Source of the DNA: Candidatus Kaiserbacteria bacterium RIFCSPLOWO2_01_FULL_54_13
Lineage (GTDB): Bacteria; Patescibacteriota; Minisyncoccia; Phycocordibacterales; UBA2100
Assembly: GCA_001781685.1 (NCBI GenBank)
Contig: MFLZ01000020.1
Span: 1,190-9,694 of the forward strand
Length of the DNA stretch: 8,505 bases
Direction: 5' to 3'
Part shown: one piece after another, positions 1 to 6,099 of the stretch
Layout: each line of letters begins with the position of its first letter
Position numbering within the stretch: the stretch's first letter is position 1
The notes under the pieces: generated by a model
Database searches by the model: none
Told to the model about the DNA's origin: nothing
The model's input: only the letters and a program-made list of their open reading frames with translations
Made by a program: the position numbers and the translations under genes

Positions 1-152
1 CGCAGTGCATCGGAGTCTATGGATTTCTTTGTGAGGTCGACGTAACCAACACCGTACTTGTGCGAAAGCATTTCCGAGAGTTGCTCCTCCTCGCGCGCAT
101 GGAGCTCTTCGAGCCGCTCCCCGCGTTTCTTCTCATCAGCAAACTGGGCCAT
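1..152 (-). CDS. Type IV pilus/type II secretion ATPase, N-terminal fragment (PilB/GspE family), cut by the window edge
   Basis: Only the first 50 codons are present; the gene continues past position 1. The reading begins MAQFADEKKRGERLEELHA, a charged helical lead, followed by SEMLSHKYGVGYVDLTKKSI and DSDAL. The pattern of a Leu/Ser-rich helix, then a Y-G-x-x-Y-V-D-L turn, then I-D-x-x-A-L is typical of the N-terminal (MshEN/GspII_E_N) domain of the hexameric ATPases that power pilus assembly or type II secretion. Established for the family: a cytoplasmic motor that drives pilin polymerisation. The catalytic Walker motifs would lie outside the window, so the activity cannot be checked here. 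The start at 150-152 is preferred; an in-frame ATG three codons upstream (159-161) is possible. GGAGG directly abuts the preferred ATG, too close to act as a normal ribosome binding site. The gene is divergent from polA. Other members of the ATPase family (pilus or competence type) are possible. Confidence 0.72.
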   Translation of the reverse strand, partial: MAQFADEKKRGERLEELHAREEEQLSEMLSHKYGVGYVDLTKKSIDSDAL

Positions 153-159
153 CCTCCAC

Positions 160-165
160 ATTGTA
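160..165 (-). promoter_or_regulatory. Candidate -10 box (TACAAT) for the divergent ATPase gene
   Basis: On the minus strand TACAAT matches the TATAAT consensus at 5 of 6 positions and ends 7 nt before the preferred ATG at 152-150. Transcription would therefore begin at or next to the start codon, giving a leaderless or nearly leaderless mRNA. No good -35 box is seen 16-19 nt upstream. This is inferred from sequence only. Confidence 0.33.
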
Positions 166-189
166 GCGCATTACGGGAGGGCGTATCAT
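161..189 (+). promoter_or_regulatory. Candidate polA promoter, TTGTAG-N17-TATCAT
   Basis: TTGTAG (161-166, first three bases of the -35 consensus) and TATCAT (184-189, 5 of 6 bases of the -10 consensus) are 17 nt apart, the optimal spacing. The -10 box ends 8 nt before the polA ATG, and no Shine-Dalgarno lies between them, so a leaderless transcript is the simplest reading. The -35 box overlaps the minus-strand TACAAT of the divergent gene, so the two promoters would compete for polymerase. Confidence 0.38.
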
Positions 190-197
190 CACCTCTG

Positions 198-2624
198 ATG
201 GTAAAGAAAGAAACTAAGCAAAACAAAAAACTCCGGCTCGTGATACTTGACGTGCATGCCATCATCCACCGCGCGTATCACGCGATACCGGATTTCTCTT
301 CGTCCAAGGGTGAGCCCACGGGCGCCTTGTATGGTCTCATCTCGATGCTCCTCAAGCTTATTGACGACTTGAAACCCGATTACATCGTCGCTGCACGCGA
401 TCTTCCCGGGAAAACCCAACGACACGAGCTCTTCGAGGCGTACAAGGCAACGCGTGCGAAGGCAGAGCCTGAGCTCGTCGCACAGCTCGAGAAATCGCCG
501 AAGGTATTTGAAGCGTTCGGCATTCCTCTATACGAAGCAGCTGGATACGAGGCCGACGACGTTGTGGGCACGATCGTGAAGGAGGTGAGCGGGAGAAGCG
601 ACCTCGACGTTGTAATTGCCTCAGGCGACCTCGATACGCTCCAGCTTGTTTCTCCACGCGTCTCGGTCTATACGCTTCGCAAAGGTCTCTCTGACACCGT
701 TCTCTACGACGAAGAGGCGGTTAGGGCGCGGTTTGGATTCGACCCGAAGCATGTGGTCGACTACAAGGCTCTGCGCGGCGACCCCTCGGACAACATTCCG
801 GGTATCAAAGGTGTCGGGGAGAAAACTGCAACCGAGCTTATACAACAATTTGGCTCGATCGAAGATATGTATCGAGCCATCGAAGAGAGCCCCGAGATTC
901 TCCGAGAAAAAGGCATCAAGGCTCGCGCGGCGGAAATTGTAAGAGAGGGGAAAGCATCGGCGGTCTTCTCGAAATCGCTCGCCACTATTCAAACGAACGT
1001 TCCGCTTCAGTTCGAGTTGCCGAAGCGAACGTGGCACATGGAAGATAACGCGGCTGATATCGAATCGCTCTGCGACGAGCTCGAGTTCCGCTCGCTCAAG
1101 GAGAGAATCCGAGTTTCGAACAGCGGAGGCGATGAGGCCAGCGCCCAAGGACCATCCTTAAAGGGGCTCCATGGACGGTCCTTGGGCGTAAACGAGTCCT
1201 CTGTTGACCCTCGCGCTCTCGCCGAAACCTCGGTCGCGCTCTGGCTTCTCCATTCGGATACAACCAATCCTAGTCTCGGGGACGTTTTGCGCTATGCAAA
1301 TACGGAAGACTTCGAGAGGGCACGTGAGATTATTTTCGCAAAGTTGCGCGAGACCGGCCGCCTCAGAGAGGTTTTTGAAAGCATAGAGCGACCCCTGATC
1401 CCCATCGTTAGGCGGATGAACGATACTGGCGTCCGCGTGGATACGAAATATCTCAAGGAACTTTCGCGCGAGTATGGCAAAGGCCTTGCGGAGTTGTCAG
1501 AGCGTATCTTCAAACACGCGGGTCGGGAGTTCAACATCAATTCCCCCAAGCAGCTCGCGACCGTGCTCTTCGACGAGCTCAAGATTGTGCCAGTCCGCCA
1601 TAAGAAGACCTCAACCGGCGCACGCACGACGCGAGAAGAGGAGCTCGCGAAATTGAGTCCACTTCACCCAGTTGTCGCTGACATTCTCGCGTACCGCGAA
1701 CTTCAGAAGCTCATGAGTACCTACATAGAGAAGATGCCGAAACTCTTGGGGAAAGACGGCAGGCTCCATGCAGAATTCTTGCAGGCAGGGACGACGACGG
1801 GACGGATGGCAAGCCAAAATCCGAACCTCCAGAACATTCCGATAAAGAGCGAGTACGGACGGCGCATCCGCGAGGCGTTCATCCCCGAGGATGGGTATGT
1901 CCTTGCGGCGATCGATTATTCGCAGATAGAACTCCGTGTCGCAGCGGGGCTTTCGGCAGATGAGAAACTCATCGAGATATTTAAGCGCGGCGGCGACGTG
2001 CACGCCGCTGTGGCGGCGGAAGTATTTGGAGTCCCGCCCGAGCACGTCGACTACGAAATGCGCCGCCGCGCGAAAGTTATCAACTTCGGCATTCTGTACG
2101 GCATGGGCGTGAATGCGCTGCGTGTTGCACTTGGCGAAAACATCTCGCGCGAGGAGGCGGCGCGCTTCCTCGCAGAATATTTCAAGAATTATTCCGGACT
2201 CGCGCGCTATATCGAGCACACGAAAGCCGATGCGGCACGGAGAGGATTTACCGAGACGCTTTTCGGGCGCCGTCGCTACTTTCCGGGGCTCAAATCCGCG
2301 CTCCCCAACATCAAGGCGCAGGCCGAGCGCATGGCCATAAACGCGCCCATTCAGGGAACACAGTCCGACATCATCAAACTTGCGATGGTGGAAGCCGATG
2401 CGCTAATCGAGAAAAAAGGATGGCGCGAGAAGGCGCGACTTCTTCTCCAAGTGCATGATGAGTTGGTCTACGAATTGGAGAAAAGCAGCGCGGAGAATAT
2501 GGCACGCGAGCTCAGACATGTGATGGAATCAGTCGTGCCCACTGAGAAACTCTCTGGAGTTCCCATCGTGGCAGAGATTTCTCTCGGATCCAACTGGGGA
2601 GAGGTGAGGAAGGTACCGACTTAG
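198..2624 (+). CDS. polA: DNA polymerase I with active-type 5' nuclease and polymerase domains but a degenerate 3'-5' exonuclease region
   Basis: An 808-residue polymerase for gap filling, Okazaki fragment maturation and repair. The 5' nuclease domain (about 10-305) keeps the acidic metal ligands: D18, D68, E118/D120/D121 (YEADD), D144/D146 (SGDLD), D195/D198, and the helix-hairpin-helix GIKGVGEKTA. Residues about 306-390 replace the usual proofreading domain. No DxE or other exonuclease motif is visible, only a tail resembling its last helices (ALWLLHSDTTNPSLGDVL). The polymerase domain (about 395-808) has RMASQNPNLQNIP (536-548), motif A DYSQIELR (573-580), motif B with K626, F630 and Y634, and motif C VHDEL (752-756), so it should be catalytic without proofreading. 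F630 is the usual residue in bacterial Pol I. The ATG at 198 is chosen because the frame also opens upstream at position 60, inside the divergent ATPase gene, and because family homology begins just after MVKKE. A palindrome sits at residues 315-331. The delta-like gene follows after 12 nt. Confidence 0.95.
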   Translation: MVKKETKQNKKLRLVILDVHAIIHRAYHAIPDFSSSKGEPTGALYGLISMLLKLIDDLKPDYIVAARDLPGKTQRHELFEAYKATRAKAEPELVAQLEKSPKVFEAFGIPLYEAAGYEADDVVGTIVKEVSGRSDLDVVIASGDLDTLQLVSPRVSVYTLRKGLSDTVLYDEEAVRARFGFDPKHVVDYKALRGDPSDNIPGIKGVGEKTATELIQQFGSIEDMYRAIEESPEILREKGIKARAAEIVREGKASAVFSKSLATIQTNVPLQFELPKRTWHMEDNAADIESLCDELEFRSLKERIRVSNSGGDEASAQGPSLKGLHGRSLGVNESSVDPRALAETSVALWLLHSDTTNPSLGDVLRYANTEDFERAREIIFAKLRETGRLREVFESIERPLIPIVRRMNDTGVRVDTKYLKELSREYGKGLAELSERIFKHAGREFNINSPKQLATVLFDELKIVPVRHKKTSTGARTTREEELAKLSPLHPVVADILAYRELQKLMSTYIEKMPKLLGKDGRLHAEFLQAGTTTGRMASQNPNLQNIPIKSEYGRRIREAFIPEDGYVLAAIDYSQIELRVAAGLSADEKLIEIFKRGGDVHAAVAAEVFGVPPEHVDYEMRRRAKVINFGILYGMGVNALRVALGENISREEAARFLAEYFKNYSGLARYIEHTKADAARRGFTETLFGRRRYFPGLKSALPNIKAQAERMAINAPIQGTQSDIIKLAMVEADALIEKKGWREKARLLLQVHDELVYELEKSSAENMARELRHVMESVVPTEKLSGVPIVAEISLGSNWGEVRKVPT
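1142..1188. repeat. Palindromic element inserted in frame within polA
   Basis: A 12-bp perfect inverted repeat, with arms 1142-1153 and 1177-1188 (core GCCCAAGGACC / GGTCCTTGGGC), continues after one A-C mismatch for 3 more pairs and closes a 15-nt loop. Each arm is itself close to palindromic: AAGGA-CCA-TCCTT at 1147-1159, and GGAC-G-GTCC at 1173-1181. It encodes residues 315-331 in the region where the exonuclease domain has decayed, so an insertion there would be tolerated. The form recalls in-frame palindromic elements such as those of Rickettsia. That it is a mobile or repeated element is inference, as I see no second copy in the window. Confidence 0.62.
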
Positions 2625-2636
2625 CGCGGCTGTGAG

Positions 2637-3293
2637 ATGATAGTGGGCATGTTGCATGTGTATCTAGGAACGGATCGGCAGAAAGCTCGCGCAGAGATGA
2701 GCAAAGCTCTCACTAAGGAAGGCAAAAAATCCCGCATAGTTCGGATTACCGACGCGAACTCCGTCGCCGATTTGCAGGAAGCGCTGCGGGGAAGCGGGAT
2801 GTTTGGAGAGAAGCGAGTTGTCGTTCTCGACGGTGTGTTTGCGAACGAGGAGATGCAAGGCGTCGTCATAAGCGCACTTCCACACATAAAAAAGTCGAAC
2901 GAGTCATTTTTTATTCTCGAAGGGAAACTCGACGCGGAGACAAGGCGGATCTTGGAGAAACATGCTGAAACTGTTGAGAAGTTTGATGCGAAGAGAGAAA
3001 AAGAAGGCGGAGAAATTTTTGCTCTCGCATACGCCCTGAAGCGAGGCGACAAAAAGGCGCTCTGGGTGAACTATCAGCGAGCGCTCATGCGCGACGAGGC
3101 GCCAGAAGCTATCCACGGCGTGCTCTTCTGGGGTGCGAAAGATATGTTGCTCCGAGCGAAAGCGAGGAGCCCCGAGTGGAATCGAGGGGCTAAGCTTGTC
3201 GCCGAGCTCGCCGAACTTCCCCACGAAGCCCGCCGCTCCAGCTTCGACCTCGAATATGCGCTCGAACACTACATTTTGGGCCTGCTCCGTTAG
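2637..3293 (+). CDS. Short DNA polymerase III delta-subunit-like (HolA-like) protein
   Basis: A 218-residue cytoplasmic protein. The N-terminal part has the layout of clamp-loader delta subunits: a first beta strand (MLHVYLGTDRQKARAEM), a strand reading RIVRITDAN, a helix ending in GSGMFGEKRVVVLDGV (53-67), then a strand FFILEGKLDAETRRILEKHA (91-110). A helical C-terminal part contains EAIHGVLFWGAKDMLLRA (157-174), like the helical domain of delta. There is no Walker A motif, as expected for delta, which opens the sliding clamp without hydrolysing ATP. At 218 residues it is much shorter than the usual roughly 340, as if reduced or lacking part of the helical and collar domains. It starts 12 nt after polA, probably in the same transcript, which fits a replication role. 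The ATG at 2637 is used; an ATG at 2649 is an equally possible start, and neither has a Shine-Dalgarno. The assignment rests on pattern resemblance and context only, so it could be a diverged protein of another function. Confidence 0.58.
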   Translation: MIVGMLHVYLGTDRQKARAEMSKALTKEGKKSRIVRITDANSVADLQEALRGSGMFGEKRVVVLDGVFANEEMQGVVISALPHIKKSNESFFILEGKLDAETRRILEKHAETVEKFDAKREKEGGEIFALAYALKRGDKKALWVNYQRALMRDEAPEAIHGVLFWGAKDMLLRAKARSPEWNRGAKLVAELAELPHEARRSSFDLEYALEHYILGLLR

Positions 3294-3308
3294 AGCTTGT
3301 GGCTCTAA
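3290..3308 (+). terminator. Hairpin overlapping the stop codon of the delta-like gene, possible weak terminator
   Basis: TTAGAGC (3290-3296) and GCTCTAA (3302-3308) pair perfectly over 7 bp around a TTGTG loop, and the stop codon TAG lies in the left arm. No T tract follows (the next bases are GAGGGTGTC), so it is not a classic intrinsic terminator; it may slow transcription or protect the 3' end. It marks the break between the replication genes and the secreted-protein genes. Confidence 0.35.
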
Positions 3309-3326
3309 GAGGGTGTCAACAAATCG

Positions 3327-3366
3327 TATAAAATCCTATTGCGGATTCCCTAGCGTCCGATAGCAT
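3327..3366 (+). promoter_or_regulatory. Candidate promoter region for the secreted-protein operon
   Basis: Two alternatives are visible. TATAAA (3327-3332) is a good -10 box and would give a leader of about 35 nt, but has no clear -35. TTGCGG (3339-3344) and TAGCAT (3361-3366), 16 nt apart, are weaker, but TAGCAT ends 7 nt before the ATG at 3374, the same spacing seen upstream of polA and the DUF202 gene. A perfect 10-bp palindrome, GCATTAATGC (3363-3372), abuts the start codon and might be an operator. No Shine-Dalgarno is present. Confidence 0.33.
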
Positions 3367-3373
3367 TAATGCA

Positions 3374-4765
3374 ATGACTCTGCGGGTTTCTCTCGTGGTT
3401 TTTGCCGTGATTCTTTTGATGGTCCCGCTCGCTACACACGCGGCGATGAGCGCCAAAGCAAATGGCATGTGTCATCCTGTATATCCTGAAGGCAACACGT
3501 GTCAGGGGTGTGGGATGGTCAAGACCAAAGGAAGTTGCGTCCAGATGAGTCCGCTACAAAACAAGCACATGTGCCCGAACATCTGCTGGGATACTCCGCC
3601 CACCGGCATTGTGTATGGTACTTGTGTCGCTCCAGGGAAATGTGAGGGGAAGACATTCACTGATCAGGCTGGCAAACAGCAGAGCGTTGGGGGCATGGAG
3701 GAGTTCGCGAAGATGCTGTCGAAATTGATGGAGGCGCTAAAAGGAGGCGGGGGCGGTGCACCACCCCCACCCGGAGGAGGAAAGCCAAAAGAAGAGCAGC
3801 CGCAACAGGGCCAGCAAGGAGGAGAAGGATGTATGTCGGGCTCGTACTACCAAGTGACGGCGCCGTCGTCGGATCCGTGTGCACGCTATGTCCAGCCGAC
3901 GTCGAGCTCCCTTTTGACCAACACGAGCGGAATTGGTGCGGGCGCCTCCAACGCACTCCTCGAGGCTCTCGGGAGCGGGAGCGCTCTCAATGTGAGTGAT
4001 GACCTAACGGGGGCGCTTAATTATCAGCCAGCCAACGTGAGCGAAAAACTCATGGGTGCGGGCAGCGGTGAGCAGGGTGGAGCGGGAGAGCTAGGTGGAG
4101 CGCAAACCGCGACGCAAGCTCCCGCGGGCGCCACGTCGAGCCAAGGCCAAGGACTTGCCGGCCAAGCGGTAAGTCTCAAAGCGGGGACGCAGGGCAACAT
4201 TGAACTCACCCCCACGCGCGCGACCGTCGTTGCGAGTGCGCGCGATTTGGAAGCGAATACCGAAGTCGCAGGTTTCTATGGCTCCACTATCTCTGGCGGA
4301 GAGCAGCCGCAGGGCTTGGTCGCGAAGATGTGCCAGTCGCGTCCGTGGGCGGATTCCGTCGTCACGTATGTGATCCCACCCACTTTCTTTGACAGTCTCT
4401 GCGCGTGGCGCGGCTATCAGGTGGGGACGCCTCCCTCGCCCACACCTCCTATGATCCTTCAGAAAGTACGTCAGGGAGCTCCTAGCGCGTCGCCTACACC
4501 CACAGGCCCTCTCGTCGCTCCCGAAGTAGAAATCTGGGCCGTACCAGAGAGAGTGTCGCTCGGCGCGCGCACCTCGATCTTTTGGAATACGAAGGGCGTC
4601 GAATCGTGCACGGTGACTTCGCCCGACGGGAGCTTTGAGGAGCAAACACTTTCGGGCGGCTCAGCGACGGTGCCTCTTACAGGAGCGACTACATTCGTAA
4701 TCTCTTGTCTTACACCGCAGGGCGAGCCTGTCACCGATCATGTGACCGTGGAGATTTCGATTTAG
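3374..4765 (+). CDS. Secreted cysteine-rich protein with C-terminal Ig-like domain, tandem copy 1; function unknown
   Basis: Not recognised as a named family. A 463-residue protein with a Sec-type signal peptide (VVFAVILLMVPLATHA, cleavage probably after residue 23; no lipobox). The mature part has an N-terminal domain with 8 cysteines (33, 43, 46, 55, 67, 71, 84, 90). A conserved block follows, CEGKTFTDQAGKQ then FAKMLSKLMEALK, and then a flexible Gly/Pro/Gln linker (124-150). A second region has C153 and C169 (TAPSSDPCARY), followed by Gly/Ala/Ser-rich sequence. A block at 320-351 begins CQSRPWADS, continues YVIPPTFFDSL and ends CAWRGYQVG. The C-terminal domain (about 383-463) has the beta-strand pattern and two cysteines (412, 445) of Ig-like repeats found in CPR surface proteins. 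All 14 mature cysteines could form seven disulfides, suggesting folding outside the membrane. No C-terminal anchor or sortase motif is visible. The next gene is its paralogue, 2 nt downstream. Confidence 0.88.
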   Translation: MTLRVSLVVFAVILLMVPLATHAAMSAKANGMCHPVYPEGNTCQGCGMVKTKGSCVQMSPLQNKHMCPNICWDTPPTGIVYGTCVAPGKCEGKTFTDQAGKQQSVGGMEEFAKMLSKLMEALKGGGGGAPPPPGGGKPKEEQPQQGQQGGEGCMSGSYYQVTAPSSDPCARYVQPTSSSLLTNTSGIGAGASNALLEALGSGSALNVSDDLTGALNYQPANVSEKLMGAGSGEQGGAGELGGAQTATQAPAGATSSQGQGLAGQAVSLKAGTQGNIELTPTRATVVASARDLEANTEVAGFYGSTISGGEQPQGLVAKMCQSRPWADSVVTYVIPPTFFDSLCAWRGYQVGTPPSPTPPMILQKVRQGAPSASPTPTGPLVAPEVEIWAVPERVSLGARTSIFWNTKGVESCTVTSPDGSFEEQTLSGGSATVPLTGATTFVISCLTPQGEPVTDHVTVEISI

Positions 4766-4767
4766 CG

Positions 4768-6084
4768 ATGGTGTACCGCGCGCGAGAGAGGGTAGAGCAA
4801 TCCGGAAGAGCTTCCTTCGCACTGCTCTTGCTGTTCTGTGTACTCGTCGGGCTTCCGCTCGTGATCCATGCGGGGCTTACGATGAAGTCGGACGCGATGT
4901 GCGATCCAGTGTGGATAGATCCGTGCGGGTGCAAGAAGAAACTAGTCAGCGGTAAGTGTATGCCAAGTCCAAATATGCACCTCTGCGCATGTTGGGACGA
5001 TCCGCCCGGAGGCAGGGTGTCTGGAATATGTGTTGCGAGCTTCAATTGCGAAGGCCAGACATCCACCGATCAGTATGGCAAGACCCAGGGCATGGGTAGC
5101 CTCGGCCAATTTATGGACATGCTCAAGAAACTCGCAGAGAAGGGTGGAGGTGGCGGAGGCGGAGAGCAGCCGCAGCCCGAGCAGCAGGCAGGACAAGAGT
5201 GCACCGCTCCCTATCAGGTGAGCGCTCCCTCTTCGGATCCGTGTGCGGTATACATTCCCCCCACATCTGATTCTCTTCTCTCAGCTGGAGCGGATTCGAG
5301 CGCCATAAATGACCTTCTGCAAGCGCTCGGCTCAGGCGGGAGCGGAGCATCTGGCATCGAATTCACTTTAGTAGGTACTGGAGAGACGAGCACTGGCGTC
5401 ACAGTCGCGCGTCCGGAAGGAGAGGGCGCGCAGCCGCCGACTGGTCAAGTTGTAGAAATCAGTACGCCGCTCCCTGCGGCGCAGGGAGCCCCGCTCCCTT
5501 CGGGGAGAGAGGGCGATATTGTAGTGAGCGATACAGGAGCAACAATCTTTGCGCGCGCGCGCGACGCAGAACAAAACACCGAGTCCGCGGGCTTCTTCGG
5601 CGTAGACGTTCTCGTCGGGAAGGTGCAAAATGCGATCGTGAACGTGTGCAAGTCGCGTCCGTGGGCCGGCTCATTCGTTTCGTACCTGATACCTCCCTCC
5701 TTCTTCGATGATCTCTGCGCGTGGCGCGGCTATGAGGTCGGCATCTTGCCTCCGCCTGTCGAGCTTCCTGCCACTACCGTAAAAAAGAGCGCGCCGAGCC
5801 CCGCGCCGCCGCCGAGCGCGCCTCAGCCTTCTAGCGAGCCGAAGGTTGATATCTGGGCGGTTCCCGCGACCGTGGCCCTCTATGCGCGCGCGTCGGTTTT
5901 TTGGAATACGAAAGGCGTTGAATCATGCACGATTCGCTCAGCCGACGGGAGTTTCAACGAAAGCAAGCTCTCCGGCGGCGCGGCGACGGTGCCACTTTCG
6001 AGTGCCACGACATTTACGATTTCGTGCCTCACACCAGACGGGAAGTCTCTCACCGATTCCGTAACGGTCAATCTCGCTATCTAG
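4768..6084 (+). CDS. Secreted cysteine-rich protein with C-terminal Ig-like domain, tandem copy 2; function unknown
   Basis: A 438-residue paralogue of the preceding protein. Arg-rich start, hydrophobic core ASFALLLLFCVLVGLPLVIHA, with cleavage probably after residue 35. The mature protein has 14 cysteines (45, 53, 55, 64, 73, 75, 88, 94, 145, 159, 294, 317, 387, 420) in the same order and domains as copy 1. Shared blocks are CEGQTSTDQYGKTQ, a 7-Gly run (126-132), SAPSSDPCAVYIPPTSDSLL, the block CKSRPWAGS to CAWRGYEVG (294-325), and the Ig-like C-terminus (about 358-438). A Pro/Ser hinge (327-355) precedes the Ig domain. The ATG at 4768 lies 2 nt after the stop of copy 1, implying coupled translation; the frame opens earlier, inside copy 1, but signal-peptide homology supports 4768. 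Residues 234-249 are an insertion relative to copy 1, encoded by two hairpins. Function unknown; a surface or extracellular role is inferred. Confidence 0.88.
   Translation: MVYRARERVEQSGRASFALLLLFCVLVGLPLVIHAGLTMKSDAMCDPVWIDPCGCKKKLVSGKCMPSPNMHLCACWDDPPGGRVSGICVASFNCEGQTSTDQYGKTQGMGSLGQFMDMLKKLAEKGGGGGGGEQPQPEQQAGQECTAPYQVSAPSSDPCAVYIPPTSDSLLSAGADSSAINDLLQALGSGGSGASGIEFTLVGTGETSTGVTVARPEGEGAQPPTGQVVEISTPLPAAQGAPLPSGREGDIVVSDTGATIFARARDAEQNTESAGFFGVDVLVGKVQNAIVNVCKSRPWAGSFVSYLIPPSFFDDLCAWRGYEVGILPPPVELPATTVKKSAPSPAPPPSAPQPSSEPKVDIWAVPATVALYARASVFWNTKGVESCTIRSADGSFNESKLSGGAATVPLSSATTFTISCLTPDGKSLTDSVTVNLAI
5469..5507. repeat. Two tandem hairpins inserted in frame in secreted copy 2
   Basis: Hairpin one is a perfect 9-bp stem, GCTCCCTGC (5469-5477) with GCAGGGAGC (5481-5489), around a GGC loop. 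Hairpin two is CTCCC-TTCG-GGGAG (5494-5507), with a stable UUCG-type tetraloop in RNA. Both left arms share GCTCCC. The segment encodes PLPAAQGAPLPSGREG and falls where copy 1 is about 12 residues shorter, so it looks like a gain in copy 2 (or a loss from copy 1). Confidence 0.6.
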
Positions 6085-6099
6085 CGGGTTCATACTGAT

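Noticed and set aside
60..197. Extension of the polA reading frame upstream to position 60
   Set aside because: The extra 46 residues do not resemble DNA polymerase I, overlap the divergent ATPase gene, and the family homology begins just after the ATG at 198.
621..1148. Long open frame of 175 codons on the minus strand within polA
   Set aside because: It lies wholly opposite a strongly conserved gene, has no recognisable domain, and long shadow frames are common at this GC content.
1611..2219. Open frame of 202 codons on the minus strand within polA
   Set aside because: It is antisense to the polymerase motifs A and B; its composition reflects the complement of the real gene and no family pattern is seen.
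3749..3768. GC-rich palindrome GGGGGCGGTGCACCACCCCC in secreted copy 1
   Set aside because: It falls where a Gly run (GGN codons) meets a Pro run (CCN codons); these codons are complementary, so coding alone explains the symmetry.
4091..4645. Open frame of 184 codons on the minus strand in secreted copy 1
   Set aside because: Arg-rich, low-complexity translation typical of a shadow frame; copy 2 shows no matching frame of comparable length at the equivalent place.
5550..5562. Alternating GC run in secreted copy 2, a possible Z-DNA or slippage site
   Set aside because: Too short, and explained by Ala/Arg codons in the conserved ARARD segment shared in part with copy 1.
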